From: Fimbriimonadaceae bacterium
GTDB taxonomy: Bacteria; Armatimonadota; Fimbriimonadia; Fimbriimonadales; Fimbriimonadaceae
NCBI GenBank assembly: GCA_025934835.1
Contig: JAICWL010000026.1
Coordinates: 1-35,954 of the forward strand
DNA: 35,954 nt
Direction of reading: 5' to 3'
The translations under genes and the position numbers were made by a program. Positions within the stretch are counted from its first letter, which is position 1. Every line of letters begins with the position of its first letter. Of this stretch, positions 14,872-24,834 are shown piece by piece. The notes beneath the pieces are model-generated. The model ran no database searches and was not told where the DNA came from. It saw only the letters and a list, made by a program, of their open reading frames with translations.

Positions 14872-15588
14872 ATGCAAGGCGTGGAAACCCGTCGAGCATT
14901 CACGCTGATCGAGCTGCTCGTCGTGATCGCGATCATTGCGATTCTCGCAGCCATCCTGTTTCCTGTGTTTGCCTCGGCCAAGGAGGCCGCAAAGAAGACC
15001 CAGAATCTCAACAACCAGAAGCAGATCGTCACGGCGATGGTGCTGTACGCCAACGACAACGAGGACCGGTCGCCTAAGTCTCACCACGACCTTGAGCCGC
15101 CAGAGACCATCGCCGACCTCTACACCTGGTACGCGCCGCTCCAGCCGTACATCCGGACAGCCGGGATCTTCTAGGATCCGTCCCTGAACGACACTCCCAC
15201 GCTCTTCCCGTATCCGGTGACCCTGGCCGACTGGAACACTTACCGCACCGACTACTTGATCAACGGCTTCTTCGCCCACGGGGCCAGCCTCGGCATGCCA
15301 TCGAGGCCGGCCGAGCAGATCCTCACGGGAGAGCGGCACGCGGGAATCGCCTTCTTCGACTATCACCCTTGGCCCTCGGCGCCCGATGGCAATTGGGAAC
15401 GGGGCTACCTGGATGGCTCGGGCGACCAGATCGGAGATGTCGACTCCGACAGTCAGATACCGGACCCCCTCAATATCGGCCGACACACGAGCGGCAATAA
15501 CTACGCATTCGTGGATGGGCACGCCAAGTGGCTCCGCTTTGCACAGACCTTGGACAAGACCAAGCCGGCGAACGAAGTGGACAACTGA
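14872..15588 (+). pseudogene. Pseudopilin (DUF1559-like) gene interrupted by an in-frame TAG
   Basis: The first 100 codons give a prepilin leader with ARG-ARG-ALA before [19 protein letters not shown], then the LFPVF helix and a KEAAKKTQ segment. The frame ends at TAG 15172-15174, after [10 protein letters not shown]. The same frame then continues without another stop for 137 codons to 15588 and contains the expected C-terminal half, including NNYAFVDGHAKWL, the H-x-D-G-like end of this family. The intact relative at 17406-18173 reads through the same point (QVDPSF against F-stop-DPSL). A single substitution is therefore the simplest explanation: recent inactivation, a sequencing error, or amber read-through. 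The GTG at 14881 aligns better with the paralogue's start than the ATG at 14872; neither has a strong ribosome site. Confidence 0.75.
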
Positions 15589-15632
15589 GGCATGCACAAC
15601 AAAGACGACGCGCCCTCGAACGAGTGAAGGCC

Positions 15633-15806
15633 ATGAAGCGCTCACTCGCTCTCGTGATATTCGCTCTCGCGGTGGTGGTCTGCTCGTGCACTCAACCGCA
15701 AAGCGGCACGGTGCAGCCCACCGTGAGGCAAGCCAAACCGGGCTCCAGAAACGGCCCCCGGGGGTCTGCTTCGGCAAGCCCTGTCGGTAGCACTACCTCC
15801 GGGTGA
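15633..15806 (+). CDS. Small lipoprotein-like peptide (57 aa)
   Basis: MKRSLALVIFALAVVV is followed by CSC, a plausible lipoprotein signal with a lipid-modified Cys near residue 19 (the lipobox is imperfect). The mature part is a short, Gln/Ser/Pro/Gly-rich disordered tail. GAAGG sits just before the ATG. It starts 44 nt after the end of the interrupted pseudopilin gene on the same strand, so the two were probably expressed together. Its last 14 nt overlap the convergent deacylase gene. No function is assignable. Confidence 0.55.
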   Translation: MKRSLALVIFALAVVVCSCTQPQSGTVQPTVRQAKPGSRNGPRGSASASPVGSTTSG

Positions 15807-17265
15807 GGAAGCGGCCGGGGCGGGCCGGGGTGACCCCTCGCCGGGTGACGACGACCTGGCCGTTAATGAGGACGTAGTCGATGCCTTTCGGCGGGAGCGT
15901 GGGCTGCTTCAGACTTGCTTCATCTTGAACCGTGAGCGGGTTCAGCACAACCACGTCTGCGAAATAGCCCTTGCGGATCGCACCGCGATGATCCAACCGG
16001 AATCGGTGCGCGGGGAGCGAGGTCATCTTGCGAATGGCCTCGGGCAGCGGCAGCACATGGCGCGAGCGCACATATTCCGCGAGAACGCGAGGAAACGATC
16101 CAGCCGCGCGCGGATGACTGGGCGTAAGGCCGCCGTCGGTGCAAAACATTATGTGCGGGTCTCGAATGAACTTCGTCACGTCTGGCTCGGTCATCGCCGT
16201 GACCACGACCGATTCGGAGCCTTTCGCACCGGCGCCGTGCGTCTTCGAGACGATCTCCTGAATCACGGTTACGGGGTCCTTCGAGGTCAGTTTGGAAATA
16301 TCGGCGAGCGTTTTCCCTTGCCACGACTTATCCGGCGAGTACGTGGTGAGCAGCACATGCGTCGGACCGCCGACTTCGCTCAGACCCTTGGCCCAAGCCT
16401 TGCGGTCGGACCAGTCGCGCGTGGGGATCAGCACCGTTATGGTCGACTGCCAATACGTGTAGGGATACACGTCCGCGGTAATGTCCAGCCCGCTGGCCCG
16501 GGCAGAGCGCATCATGCCGAGGACCTTGTCCGCAAGACCCCACACGGGCTTTGAGGCCAGCTTGATGTGAGAGATTTGAGCAGGTAAGTGGGCTTCGCGC
16601 GCAATTCGAATCAGCTCGGTGAACGACTGTATGGCCTTGTTTTCTTCGTCGCGCACGTGGCTGATATAGATGCCGTGGTGCTTCGAAGCGGCCTTGGCGA
16701 GCTCGATGAGCTCCTCGGTGGCGCTGTAGTAGCCTGGATCGTACTCGAGGCCGGATGACAGACCCTGGAGGCCGGCGCGCATCTCGGAATCGACGAGTGC
16801 GGCCATCTTGTGGATTTCTTCCGGAGTTGCCGGCCGATTGGCGTTCTTGCCTAGAATCTGGGATCTCGCGGTGCCGTGGCCGACGAACGATGCGAGGTTG
16901 AGCGTGTGCGGAGTGGCGTTCAGCTTGGCGATCCACTCTCGAATTGGAAAGTGGGAACTGCCGTCTTGACCCACCACGGAGGTGGTGATCCCCTGGCGGA
17001 CGACTACGGAGGCGTCCGATTTGGTCAGGATCTCGCCGTCCGCGTGGCTATGCGCGTCGATGAATCCAGGACAGACGACTTCACCGCGAGCGTCTATCAC
17101 CGTCTCGTTTGGTCTTCGCGAAAGCCGCCCGACTTCGACGATACGGTCGCCCTGGACACGCACGTCTTCTCGGACGGCTTTGTGGCCCGATCCGTCCAGG
17201 ACCGAGCCACCGGAAATCAGAATCGAGGGTGTGGCGAGTGCGAGTAGGATCGGCCCCAGGGTCAT
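15793..17265 (-). CDS. N-acyl-D-amino-acid deacylase (amidohydrolase superfamily)
   Basis: A 490-aa amidohydrolase of the D-aminoacylase type that removes the acyl group from N-acyl-D-amino acids. A small N-terminal beta-domain carries the I-S-G-G-S-V-L-D-G-S-G start (17-27). The TIM barrel has G-F-I-D-A-H-S-H-A-D with metal ligands His72 and His74, a conserved Cys65 just before it, G-L-E-Y-D-P-G near 193, I-S-H-V-R-D-E and I-S-H-I-K with further metal His residues, and C-T-D-G with the catalytic Asp. The C-terminus returns to the beta-domain (G-Y-F-A-D-V-V-V-L). Residues 1-13 are hydrophobic and could be a short signal peptide, so the enzyme may be periplasmic. Substrate range is not readable. 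Confidence 0.88.
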   Translation of the reverse strand: MTLGPILLALATPSILISGGSVLDGSGHKAVREDVRVQGDRIVEVGRLSRRPNETVIDARGEVVCPGFIDAHSHADGEILTKSDASVVVRQGITTSVVGQDGSSHFPIREWIAKLNATPHTLNLASFVGHGTARSQILGKNANRPATPEEIHKMAALVDSEMRAGLQGLSSGLEYDPGYYSATEELIELAKAASKHHGIYISHVRDEENKAIQSFTELIRIAREAHLPAQISHIKLASKPVWGLADKVLGMMRSARASGLDITADVYPYTYWQSTITVLIPTRDWSDRKAWAKGLSEVGGPTHVLLTTYSPDKSWQGKTLADISKLTSKDPVTVIQEIVSKTHGAGAKGSESVVVTAMTEPDVTKFIRDPHIMFCTDGGLTPSHPRAAGSFPRVLAEYVRSRHVLPLPEAIRKMTSLPAHRFRLDHRGAIRKGYFADVVVLNPLTVQDEASLKQPTLPPKGIDYVLINGQVVVTRRGVTPARPGRFLTRR

Positions 17266-17369
17266 GCCCCATTATGGGTCGCTGCGGCAGTGAAGTAGAA
17301 GCGGACGAGCTTGGCGGCGCCCGATGTGGCCCCAAAACCAGCTTGGCAAGTGTTATGAGCACATCCAGG

Positions 17370-17397
17370 CGCCGGGTGCCCGATAAGGCACCCGGCG
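17370..17397 (-). terminator. Hairpin terminator after the riboswitch-controlled pseudopilin gene
   Basis: A perfect 11-bp stem (CGCCGGGTGCC with GGCACCCGGCG) and a 6-nt loop begin 8 nt after the stop of the 17406-18173 gene. No T-tract follows on the minus strand, so termination may be weak or Rho-assisted. No other structure was seen between 17266 and 17405. Confidence 0.65.
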
Positions 17398-17405
17398 TCT
17401 CCCGT

Positions 17406-18173
17406 TCAGTCGAGGTCAAACAGCTCGTCTGTCCCAAGGTTGCCGTCGGAGTCGATATCGCCTAGATTCTGAGCGACGAAATCCGCAGCCTCGAACCCAT
17501 AGCCGAAGCTCCCGGTGCGATACACCGGCCTTCTCGATTTGGCGTGGCCGTCGCACCAAAGCACATTCCCGACCCCGCTGTGCCGTCCATGGAACCCAGG
17601 ATTCTGCTGCGACGGTGGATCGAGGTAGGTGTTGCCTTCCAAAGTGGGGGTCGGATACGCCCAGTTATCGATCCTCGCTGCGGTAGCGAAGCACACGGTG
17701 TCTGCCGGGTCGGCGATGCGGCCCGCACCTACCGGCTCAGGAATCTCGTTCCAGTTCGCGTCGAAAGTGGACGGGCTGAGATAGAAGTAATTGTAGCCAT
17801 AGCCCGTCAGGCCCAATGCGGTACGCAACGAGTTCGGAAACGAAGGGTCGACCTGAATGCCGTGACTCCTCGTGTATGGGTAGAGAAGCCCTTCTTCCGG
17901 CCGAAGCATAGCGCCGTCCCAGCTTCCCCACCAGTAGAAGGTCTTCGCGCCTCCGGACACATCGGCGCGCATGCATATGTCGTCGTAGTCCCCGTTGTAC
18001 AGGAGCCAAGCCAGACCGATCTGCTTCAGGTTCCCCAGCGATTGCGTCTTTTTGGCGGCCTCTTTGGCCTGCGCGAAAACGGGGAACAGGATTGCGGCGA
18101 GAATCGCGATGATCGCGATGACGACGAGAAGCTCGATCAGGGTGAACCCCCGTTTCGCTATACGGTTTTCCAA
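17406..18173 (-). CDS. Pseudopilin-like DUF1559-type protein under a cobalamin riboswitch
   Basis: A 255-aa protein with a prepilin leader (MENRIAKRG, cleaved before FTLIELLVV), the invariant Glu5, a 25-residue hydrophobic helix and a [17 protein letters not shown] segment. The C-terminal domain has strands typical of DUF1559-like pilin relatives (G-Y-G-Y-N-Y-F-Y-L) and the VLWCDGHAK box near 200. The start is a TTG at 18173: the in-frame residues before the leader require it, and GAGG lies 10 nt upstream. That GAGG is the strand masked in the predicted riboswitch platform. The C-terminus is acidic ([15 protein letters not shown]), resembling a Ca-binding loop of the dockerin/EF type. The role, whether secretion, DNA uptake or surface display, is not known. 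Confidence 0.82.
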   Translation of the reverse strand: MENRIAKRGFTLIELLVVIAIIAILAAILFPVFAQAKEAAKKTQSLGNLKQIGLAWLLYNGDYDDICMRADVSGGAKTFYWWGSWDGAMLRPEEGLLYPYTRSHGIQVDPSFPNSLRTALGLTGYGYNYFYLSPSTFDANWNEIPEPVGAGRIADPADTVCFATAARIDNWAYPTPTLEGNTYLDPPSQQNPGFHGRHSGVGNVLWCDGHAKSRRPVYRTGSFGYGFEAADFVAQNLGDIDSDGNLGTDELFDLD

Positions 18174-18181
18174 TTCTTACA

Positions 18182-18218
18182 GACCTCACATTGCCCCGGG
18201 GGGCGGTCGAGTGAGGCC
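18182..18218 (-). promoter_or_regulatory. Shine-Dalgarno-masking helix (riboswitch expression platform)
   Basis: On the minus strand GGCCTCAC (18218-18211) can pair over 8 bp, with one G-U, to GTGAGGTC (18189-18182). The second strand contains the ribosome-binding GAGG of the TTG-started gene at 18173. A short GC hairpin lies in the loop. Together with the upstream aptamer this predicts control at translation initiation. Confidence 0.6.
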
Positions 18219-18301
18219 ATCGGCGTAGTCGCGGAGGTGGAGATGCGGACTGCTGCCCGCAGCTCGCAGACCTATGCTCGTAGGCGACGGCTCACAAACA
18301 C

Positions 18302-18409
18302 TGCGAGGCGGGCACTCGGACTCGAGCCCCCAGGGCTCACACCGTTGCGGCACAGTGCCGGATTCTCACCGGCTTCCCCCGCTTAGACCCGCATAAGCGG
18401 GTCCTCGCA
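18302..18409 (-). promoter_or_regulatory. Cobalamin (vitamin B12) riboswitch aptamer
   Basis: Read on the minus strand, a perfect 7-bp P1 (TGCGAGG at 18409-18403 with CCTCGCA at 18308-18302) encloses the conserved cobalamin core. In order this is GGGGGAAGCC, GGTGAGAATCC, CGGCACTG, CCGCAACGGTGTGAG, and the B12-box region GAGTCCGAGTGCCCGCC. These elements and their order are diagnostic for the family. The next gene downstream on this strand is the pseudopilin-like gene starting 129 nt later. The phosphopentomutase gene at 18449 lies on the opposite strand and is not its target. Confidence 0.92.
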
Positions 18410-18448
18410 TCACGGCCAGCATACACCCGACGCGGCTATAACAAGGCC

Positions 18449-19582
18449 GTGTCTCGATGCATATTGATTGTTTTGGACGGCTGCGGCGCCGGCGAAGCGC
18501 CGGACTCGGCCGCGTTCGGTGACCTCGACCATCCTGCGACGGTGCGGCACGTTTGGGAGACGCTCGGAGGGTTCGATACTCCCAGCCTCGCCGACGTGGG
18601 ATTCCTGAGCGCCTGCGGGATTCGGGAGGTAGACGGAAGCTCGACGCGCGGGGCTTGGGGCCGATTGCGCGAGCTAAGCCAAGGCAAAGACTCCGTGACC
18701 GGCCACTGGGAGATGATGGGCATCGTCACTCCCACGCCGTTTCCCACCTACCCGAATGGCTTCCCGATCGACCTCGTTCGCGCTTTCGAGAGCGAAATCG
18801 GGGTTGGAATCATTGGAAACAAGCCCGCCAGTGGCACCGACATCCTCAAAGAGCTTGGTGAGGAGCACATGGCCACAGGCAAGCCGATTCTGTACACGAG
18901 CGCCGACAGCGTGTTCCAGCTCGCGTGCCACGAGAAAGTCGTTCCGGTAGAGCGTCTATACGAAATGTGCCGAGTCGCGCGGCGGATATGCGTCGCGCCG
19001 AACGACGTCCAGCGAGTGATCGCACGGCCCTTCATCGGCTCTGCCAAGAGCGGCTTTCAGCGCACCGGAGGCAGAAAGGATTTTCCGATTCCGCCCCCGC
19101 CGAATCTCGTCGACCAAGTGGGAGACGTTCTCGGGATCGGTGTCGTGCCGGAGCTGTTCGATGGCCGCGGCTTTCGTCCCGTGCCACGCACTCAGAGCAA
19201 CGAGCAGCACGCCAAGGCGCTCTTCGAAGCGATGCGCTCGGACGCCCGGTTCATCTTTGCGAATTTCGAGGACTTCGACATGCTGTACGGCCATAGGAAC
19301 GACCCTGCGGGCTTTGGGTCTGCGCTCGAGCGTTTCGACGTGACTCTTGGGCGGGTCCTGGATGCCCTCGAAGCCAAGGATTTACTCATCCTTACGGCGG
19401 ACCACGGAAACGACCCCACTTCCGCTTCGACTGACCATTCGAGGGAGCTAGTGCCTGTGGTGGCGATCGGGAAGGGCGTCCGGCCCGGCCCACTCGGCGA
19501 TCATCCCGGAATGACGGCGATCGGAGCTACTGTGGCTTCGCACCTCGGCGTTCCCTGGGGCGTGGGGCGGAGTCTGCTCTAG
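18449..19582 (+). CDS. deoB: Phosphopentomutase
   Basis: A cytosolic Mn-dependent enzyme of the alkaline-phosphatase superfamily that interconverts ribose/deoxyribose 1- and 5-phosphates in nucleoside salvage. The N-terminal metal motif is VLDGCGAGEAPDS (Asp near 9). Next come KDSVTGHWEMMG (79-90), the cap domain, NFEDFDMLYGHRND (about 272-285) and the C-terminal metal motif TADHGNDPT with TDHSRE. The length of 377 aa is close to the family norm of about 390. The start is a GTG at 18449; nearby ATGs are out of frame. It stands alone on the plus strand, with no other salvage gene beside it. Confidence 0.95.
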   Translation: MSRCILIVLDGCGAGEAPDSAAFGDLDHPATVRHVWETLGGFDTPSLADVGFLSACGIREVDGSSTRGAWGRLRELSQGKDSVTGHWEMMGIVTPTPFPTYPNGFPIDLVRAFESEIGVGIIGNKPASGTDILKELGEEHMATGKPILYTSADSVFQLACHEKVVPVERLYEMCRVARRICVAPNDVQRVIARPFIGSAKSGFQRTGGRKDFPIPPPPNLVDQVGDVLGIGVVPELFDGRGFRPVPRTQSNEQHAKALFEAMRSDARFIFANFEDFDMLYGHRNDPAGFGSALERFDVTLGRVLDALEAKDLLILTADHGNDPTSASTDHSRELVPVVAIGKGVRPGPLGDHPGMTAIGATVASHLGVPWGVGRSLL

Positions 19583-19637
19583 CCCGGCCACGAAAGCTTC
19601 ATGCGGACTTCGGTTGCTCTGGGACGGAGCTTCGGCC

Positions 19638-19666
19638 TTGATCCGAGAGCCGCCGTGTGCCATACT
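19638..19666 (+). promoter_or_regulatory. Sigma-70-type promoter of the tRNA-Asp/tRNA-Phe pair
   Basis: TTGATC (19638-19643) and CATACT (19661-19666) are separated by 17 nt and end 12 nt before the tRNA-Asp. This is a well-spaced housekeeping promoter for both tRNAs. Confidence 0.6.
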
Positions 19667-19678
19667 CTCTGTCTGTTC

Positions 19679-19755
<77 letters not shown>

Positions 19756-19767
19756 TCTCCAAGGCGT

Positions 19768-19843
19768 GCCGCGGTAGCTCAGTTGGTAGAGCATAGCACT
19801 GAAAATGCTAGGGTCGCCGGTTCAAGTCCGGCCTGCGGCACCA
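19768..19843 (+). tRNA. tRNA-Phe (GAA)
   Basis: A full cloverleaf: acceptor stem GCCGCGG/CTGCGGC, D-arm GCTCAGTTGGTAGAGC, anticodon loop CTGAAAA giving GAA, T-arm GGTTCAAGTCC, discriminator A and an encoded CCA. Confidence 0.96.
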
Positions 19844-19910
19844 CGACCACCGTGTCCCTTCCGCAGTCATAAATGACCGTTTCTGCCGGACAGGCAGTGT
19901 ACGAAATGGT

Positions 19911-19933
19911 CCCTCGGAAGGCTGTCCCGAGGG
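19911..19933. terminator. Hairpin between the tRNA pair and gyrB (convergent)
   Basis: A perfect 7-bp stem CCCTCGG/CCGAGGG with a 9-nt loop lies between convergent transcription units. A second small hairpin (CTGCC/GGCAG) lies at 19882-19896. There is no strong T-tract on either strand. Confidence 0.45.
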
Positions 19934-19948
19934 GCTCGTCCCGCTCGA

Positions 19949-22282
<2,334 letters not shown>

Positions 22283-22288
22283 TTAGCC

Positions 22289-23341
22289 ATGGGGTTTTAC
22301 GAGTCGGTAGCGAGGCCGCTGCTGTTTCGGCTCGACCCCGAAACGGCCCACGGGGCCGCCATGTCGATCATCGCCAGCGGGCTGGCGGGAGCGCGTGAAT
22401 TTCAGTCTCCGCTGCTCGAACAAGAGCTGTTTGGGAAGCGGTTTCCCAACCCGCTGGGCCTCGCGGCCGGGTTCGACAAGAACGCGGTCGCCGTTCCGCA
22501 GTGGCGGAGGCTGGGGTTCGGGTTTATCGAAGTCGGCACCGTGACCCCTCGGCCCCAGCCGGGCAATCCCAGACCGCGCCTGTTTCGCCTCCCAGCGGAC
22601 AAGGCCCTCATCAACCGTATGGGGTTCAACAGCGATGGCGCCGAGGCGGTCGCATCGAGGCTGCGCGCGGCCCGGGCGGGCATCCCCGTCGGCGTTAATC
22701 TCGGCAAGACCAAGGCGACACCGCTGGAGCAGGCGCCCGAGGATTACCGCGAAAGCTTCCGTCTGCTGCGCTCGCTCGGCGACTACTTCGTGGTGAACGT
22801 ATCTTCGCCGAATACTCCCGGACTGCGGCAACTTCAGGAAAAGGGACCGCTGCTCGAGATTTTGGCTGCGATACGTGAGATCGACGCCACACCGCCGCTG
22901 TTCGTCAAGATCGCGCCGGATCTCGAGTGGGACGCCTTGGACGAGGTGCTCGAGGTCGCGCGAGAAGCGCGCCTCACGGGCTTGATAGCCACCAACACCA
23001 CGCTTGGCCGCGATGGGCTGAGCGCCGATCCCGGTGAAGCCGGTGGGCTCTCTGGCGCACCCTTGCGCGCGAAGTCGAACTCGGTGCTTCGCCACATCGC
23101 GGAGTGCGCCCCGGAGTTGATCCTCGTCGGCGTCGGCGGCATCATGAGCTCAGACGACCTCTACGAGAAGATTGCGCTGGGCGCGCACCTTGCCCAAATC
23201 TACACAGGCTGGATCTATGGCGGGCCCGGCTCGGCAGCGGCGCTGCTTGTCGGACTTGCGGCGCGCATGGCGCGCGAGGGTGCGCAGAGCCTCCAGGAAA
23301 TTCGGGGCTCTGCGCTTGCCGCGTCAGTCCGGGGAACCTAG
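22289..23341 (+). CDS. pyrD: Dihydroorotate dehydrogenase, class 2 (quinone-linked)
   Basis: A membrane-associated FMN enzyme that oxidises dihydroorotate to orotate in pyrimidine synthesis, passing electrons to quinone. Class 2 features are an N-terminal helical extension (residues 1-40, with LDPETAHG), GLAAGFDKNA (57-66), EVGTVTPRPQ-G-N-P (81-93), the catalytic-serine motif NVSSPNTPGLRQLQ (170-183, Ser at 172/173), KIAPDL, ATNTT and the phosphate-binding VGVGGI. The length of 350 aa is normal. It diverges from gyrB across a 190-nt AT-containing gap. Its stop overlaps the convergent DoxX-like gene by 4 nt. Confidence 0.96.
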   Translation: MGFYESVARPLLFRLDPETAHGAAMSIIASGLAGAREFQSPLLEQELFGKRFPNPLGLAAGFDKNAVAVPQWRRLGFGFIEVGTVTPRPQPGNPRPRLFRLPADKALINRMGFNSDGAEAVASRLRAARAGIPVGVNLGKTKATPLEQAPEDYRESFRLLRSLGDYFVVNVSSPNTPGLRQLQEKGPLLEILAAIREIDATPPLFVKIAPDLEWDALDEVLEVAREARLTGLIATNTTLGRDGLSADPGEAGGLSGAPLRAKSNSVLRHIAECAPELILVGVGGIMSSDDLYEKIALGAHLAQIYTGWIYGGPGSAAALLVGLAARMAREGAQSLQEIRGSALAASVRGT

Positions 23342-23814
23342 CCTTCCGTCTTCACGACACGGCCGTCATGGTCCGCAGCGAGCCACGCCAGGCACAACGC
23401 TCCGAATAAGAGGCCCAAATCGCGCAGAGCGATATCCCACATTCTCATCGACGGATCAGCCGACCAGCTCGCGGGATTGATCACCAGGTTGAAGATGATC
23501 CCCGCCAGCCACAGCGCAACGATGTAGCCGCCGATGCGCGGCTTGAACGCAACGATGATCGCCGCGATGATCTCGATGATGCCAACGCCTCTCATGAACG
23601 TGTCGGCCGTCACATTGAGCGTCCGCGGAAAAACCGGAGCCAGGTATTTATCCCAGTTGGTTAGATAGTCGCCGAACTTGTCGAGCCCCGCAACGAGCGG
23701 GGTGACGACGAACCCGAAATGCAGAAGATGATATGCCCAAGTCGCGCCCTGAAGAGCAGGGCGGGTCGAAGCATCTGATGAGAACCCCGTTCCGGGGTGA
23801 GCCGTGTATGACAT
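23338..23814 (-). CDS. DoxX-like four-helix membrane protein
   Basis: A 158-aa protein with four predicted membrane helices (about 27-45, 72-90, 95-115 and 125-148). The pattern G-L-D-K-F followed by R-G-V-G-I-I-E-I-I-A is typical of the DoxX/TMEM-type family. Family members have been linked to redox or thiol stress, but the biochemical role is generally unknown. The first 25 residues are soluble and Ser/Thr-rich. It follows the TIM-barrel gene on the same strand with a 57-nt gap containing a hairpin. Confidence 0.62.
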   Translation of the reverse strand: MSYTAHPGTGFSSDASTRPALQGATWAYHLLHFGFVVTPLVAGLDKFGDYLTNWDKYLAPVFPRTLNVTADTFMRGVGIIEIIAAIIVAFKPRIGGYIVALWLAGIIFNLVINPASWSADPSMRMWDIALRDLGLLFGALCLAWLAADHDGRVVKTEG

Positions 23815-23841
23815 TTGGCCACCTCAGCTCTTAGACCGCCC

Positions 23842-23866
23842 AAGTGCTCCGCGGGTTGAAGCACTT
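23842..23866 (-). terminator. Hairpin between TIM-barrel gene and DoxX-like gene
   Basis: A 7-bp stem AAGTGCT/AGCACTT with an 11-nt loop lies just after the stop of the isomerase-like gene. No T-tract follows on the minus strand, so partial termination at most. Confidence 0.3.
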
Positions 23867-23871
23867 TCTTC

Positions 23872-24744
23872 TCAGGCCGAAGCGAGGAACTGCGCGCCGG
23901 CTAGCAGACCCTGCTTTTCCCCTGCTTCGCCGGTGTTGAAGTTTTCATCCTCCAACTCGATGCTCACCGCGCCCTGGTATTTGTGCTCTTTCAGAATTTG
24001 AAATCCTTGAGTCCAGCGCATGCAGCCGTGCCCGGGAATTGTGTAGCGCCAGTGGTGCGAGCCAAATCCATGCCCCTTGTCGAATGTCGCCGGCTGCTCC
24101 CAGCCGAACTCGTAAAGCGCCTCCTCGACGATTTCGGTGTCCTTTCCGTGAACGTGGAAAACGTGGTCGGCGAACTCTTGCAGGAAACGGATCGGATCGA
24201 TGCCCATGCGAATCAGGTGCGAGGGATCGTAATTGATGCCGATCGCTTTCCCCGGCACAGCCTCGATCGCCGCGCGGTAACCCTCGGGAGTGCAGCAAAG
24301 CGCTCCGGGTCCGGGCCAGCCTTCGATCACCAAATGAGCCGAATGCTTGTCCAGAATCGGCGCGAGAGCCTGCAAGCCCTGCACCATGTATCCGAAGTTC
24401 TCGCTTCTGGGCAGCTCCGGCTTCTCGGGAAGCATCACTGCGAAGAAGTTCGAAATCCCGAGGGCAGCGCAAGCCTCGATATAAGCCGCGTTCGACTGCA
24501 CGGCATCGTTCCGTTTGGCGGGGTCGGGTGAGATGATGCCGTTCCAGCCCCGAAGATCTGCCGAGCCGACCTGCAACCCGGCCGCTCGCACTTTCTTGCC
24601 GGACTCGTCGGCGTCCGAGCCTAGATCGATGACGCCGAAACCGTTCTCTTTAGCCCAGGCGAGCAGCTTGTCGATATCTTTTTGCCAGTCCGACCAGCCT
24701 CGACGAAATCCGATAGGGAAAGAGCCCGTGCGCGTTTTGAGCAT
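23872..24744 (-). CDS. Sugar phosphate isomerase/epimerase-like TIM-barrel protein
   Basis: A 290-aa protein of the AP-endonuclease-2/xylose-isomerase-like superfamily (IolE/YcjR-like). The predicted divalent-metal ligands sit at the ends of strands: E in VIEGWPG (about 141), D and H in I-N-Y-D-P-S-H (about 171-176), H in HVFHVHGKD (about 200-205) and E in SIELEDE near 266. This set is typical of sugar or inositol epimerases. Substrate is unknown; the Gfo/Idh/MocA enzyme at 11405 is a frequent partner family but is not adjacent here. No signal peptide, so cytosolic. Confidence 0.82.
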   Translation of the reverse strand: MLKTRTGSFPIGFRRGWSDWQKDIDKLLAWAKENGFGVIDLGSDADESGKKVRAAGLQVGSADLRGWNGIISPDPAKRNDAVQSNAAYIEACAALGISNFFAVMLPEKPELPRSENFGYMVQGLQALAPILDKHSAHLVIEGWPGPGALCCTPEGYRAAIEAVPGKAIGINYDPSHLIRMGIDPIRFLQEFADHVFHVHGKDTEIVEEALYEFGWEQPATFDKGHGFGSHHWRYTIPGHGCMRWTQGFQILKEHKYQGAVSIELEDENFNTGEAGEKQGLLAGAQFLASA

Positions 24745-24834
24745 GTCCGCCCGAGTTTAACCCCAAGGCCGGGCGGGGCGCTGGCAGGTCGATGGGCGGC
24801 CCTGGATCAGCGGGACGCGGAAGTCTGGCAGGCG

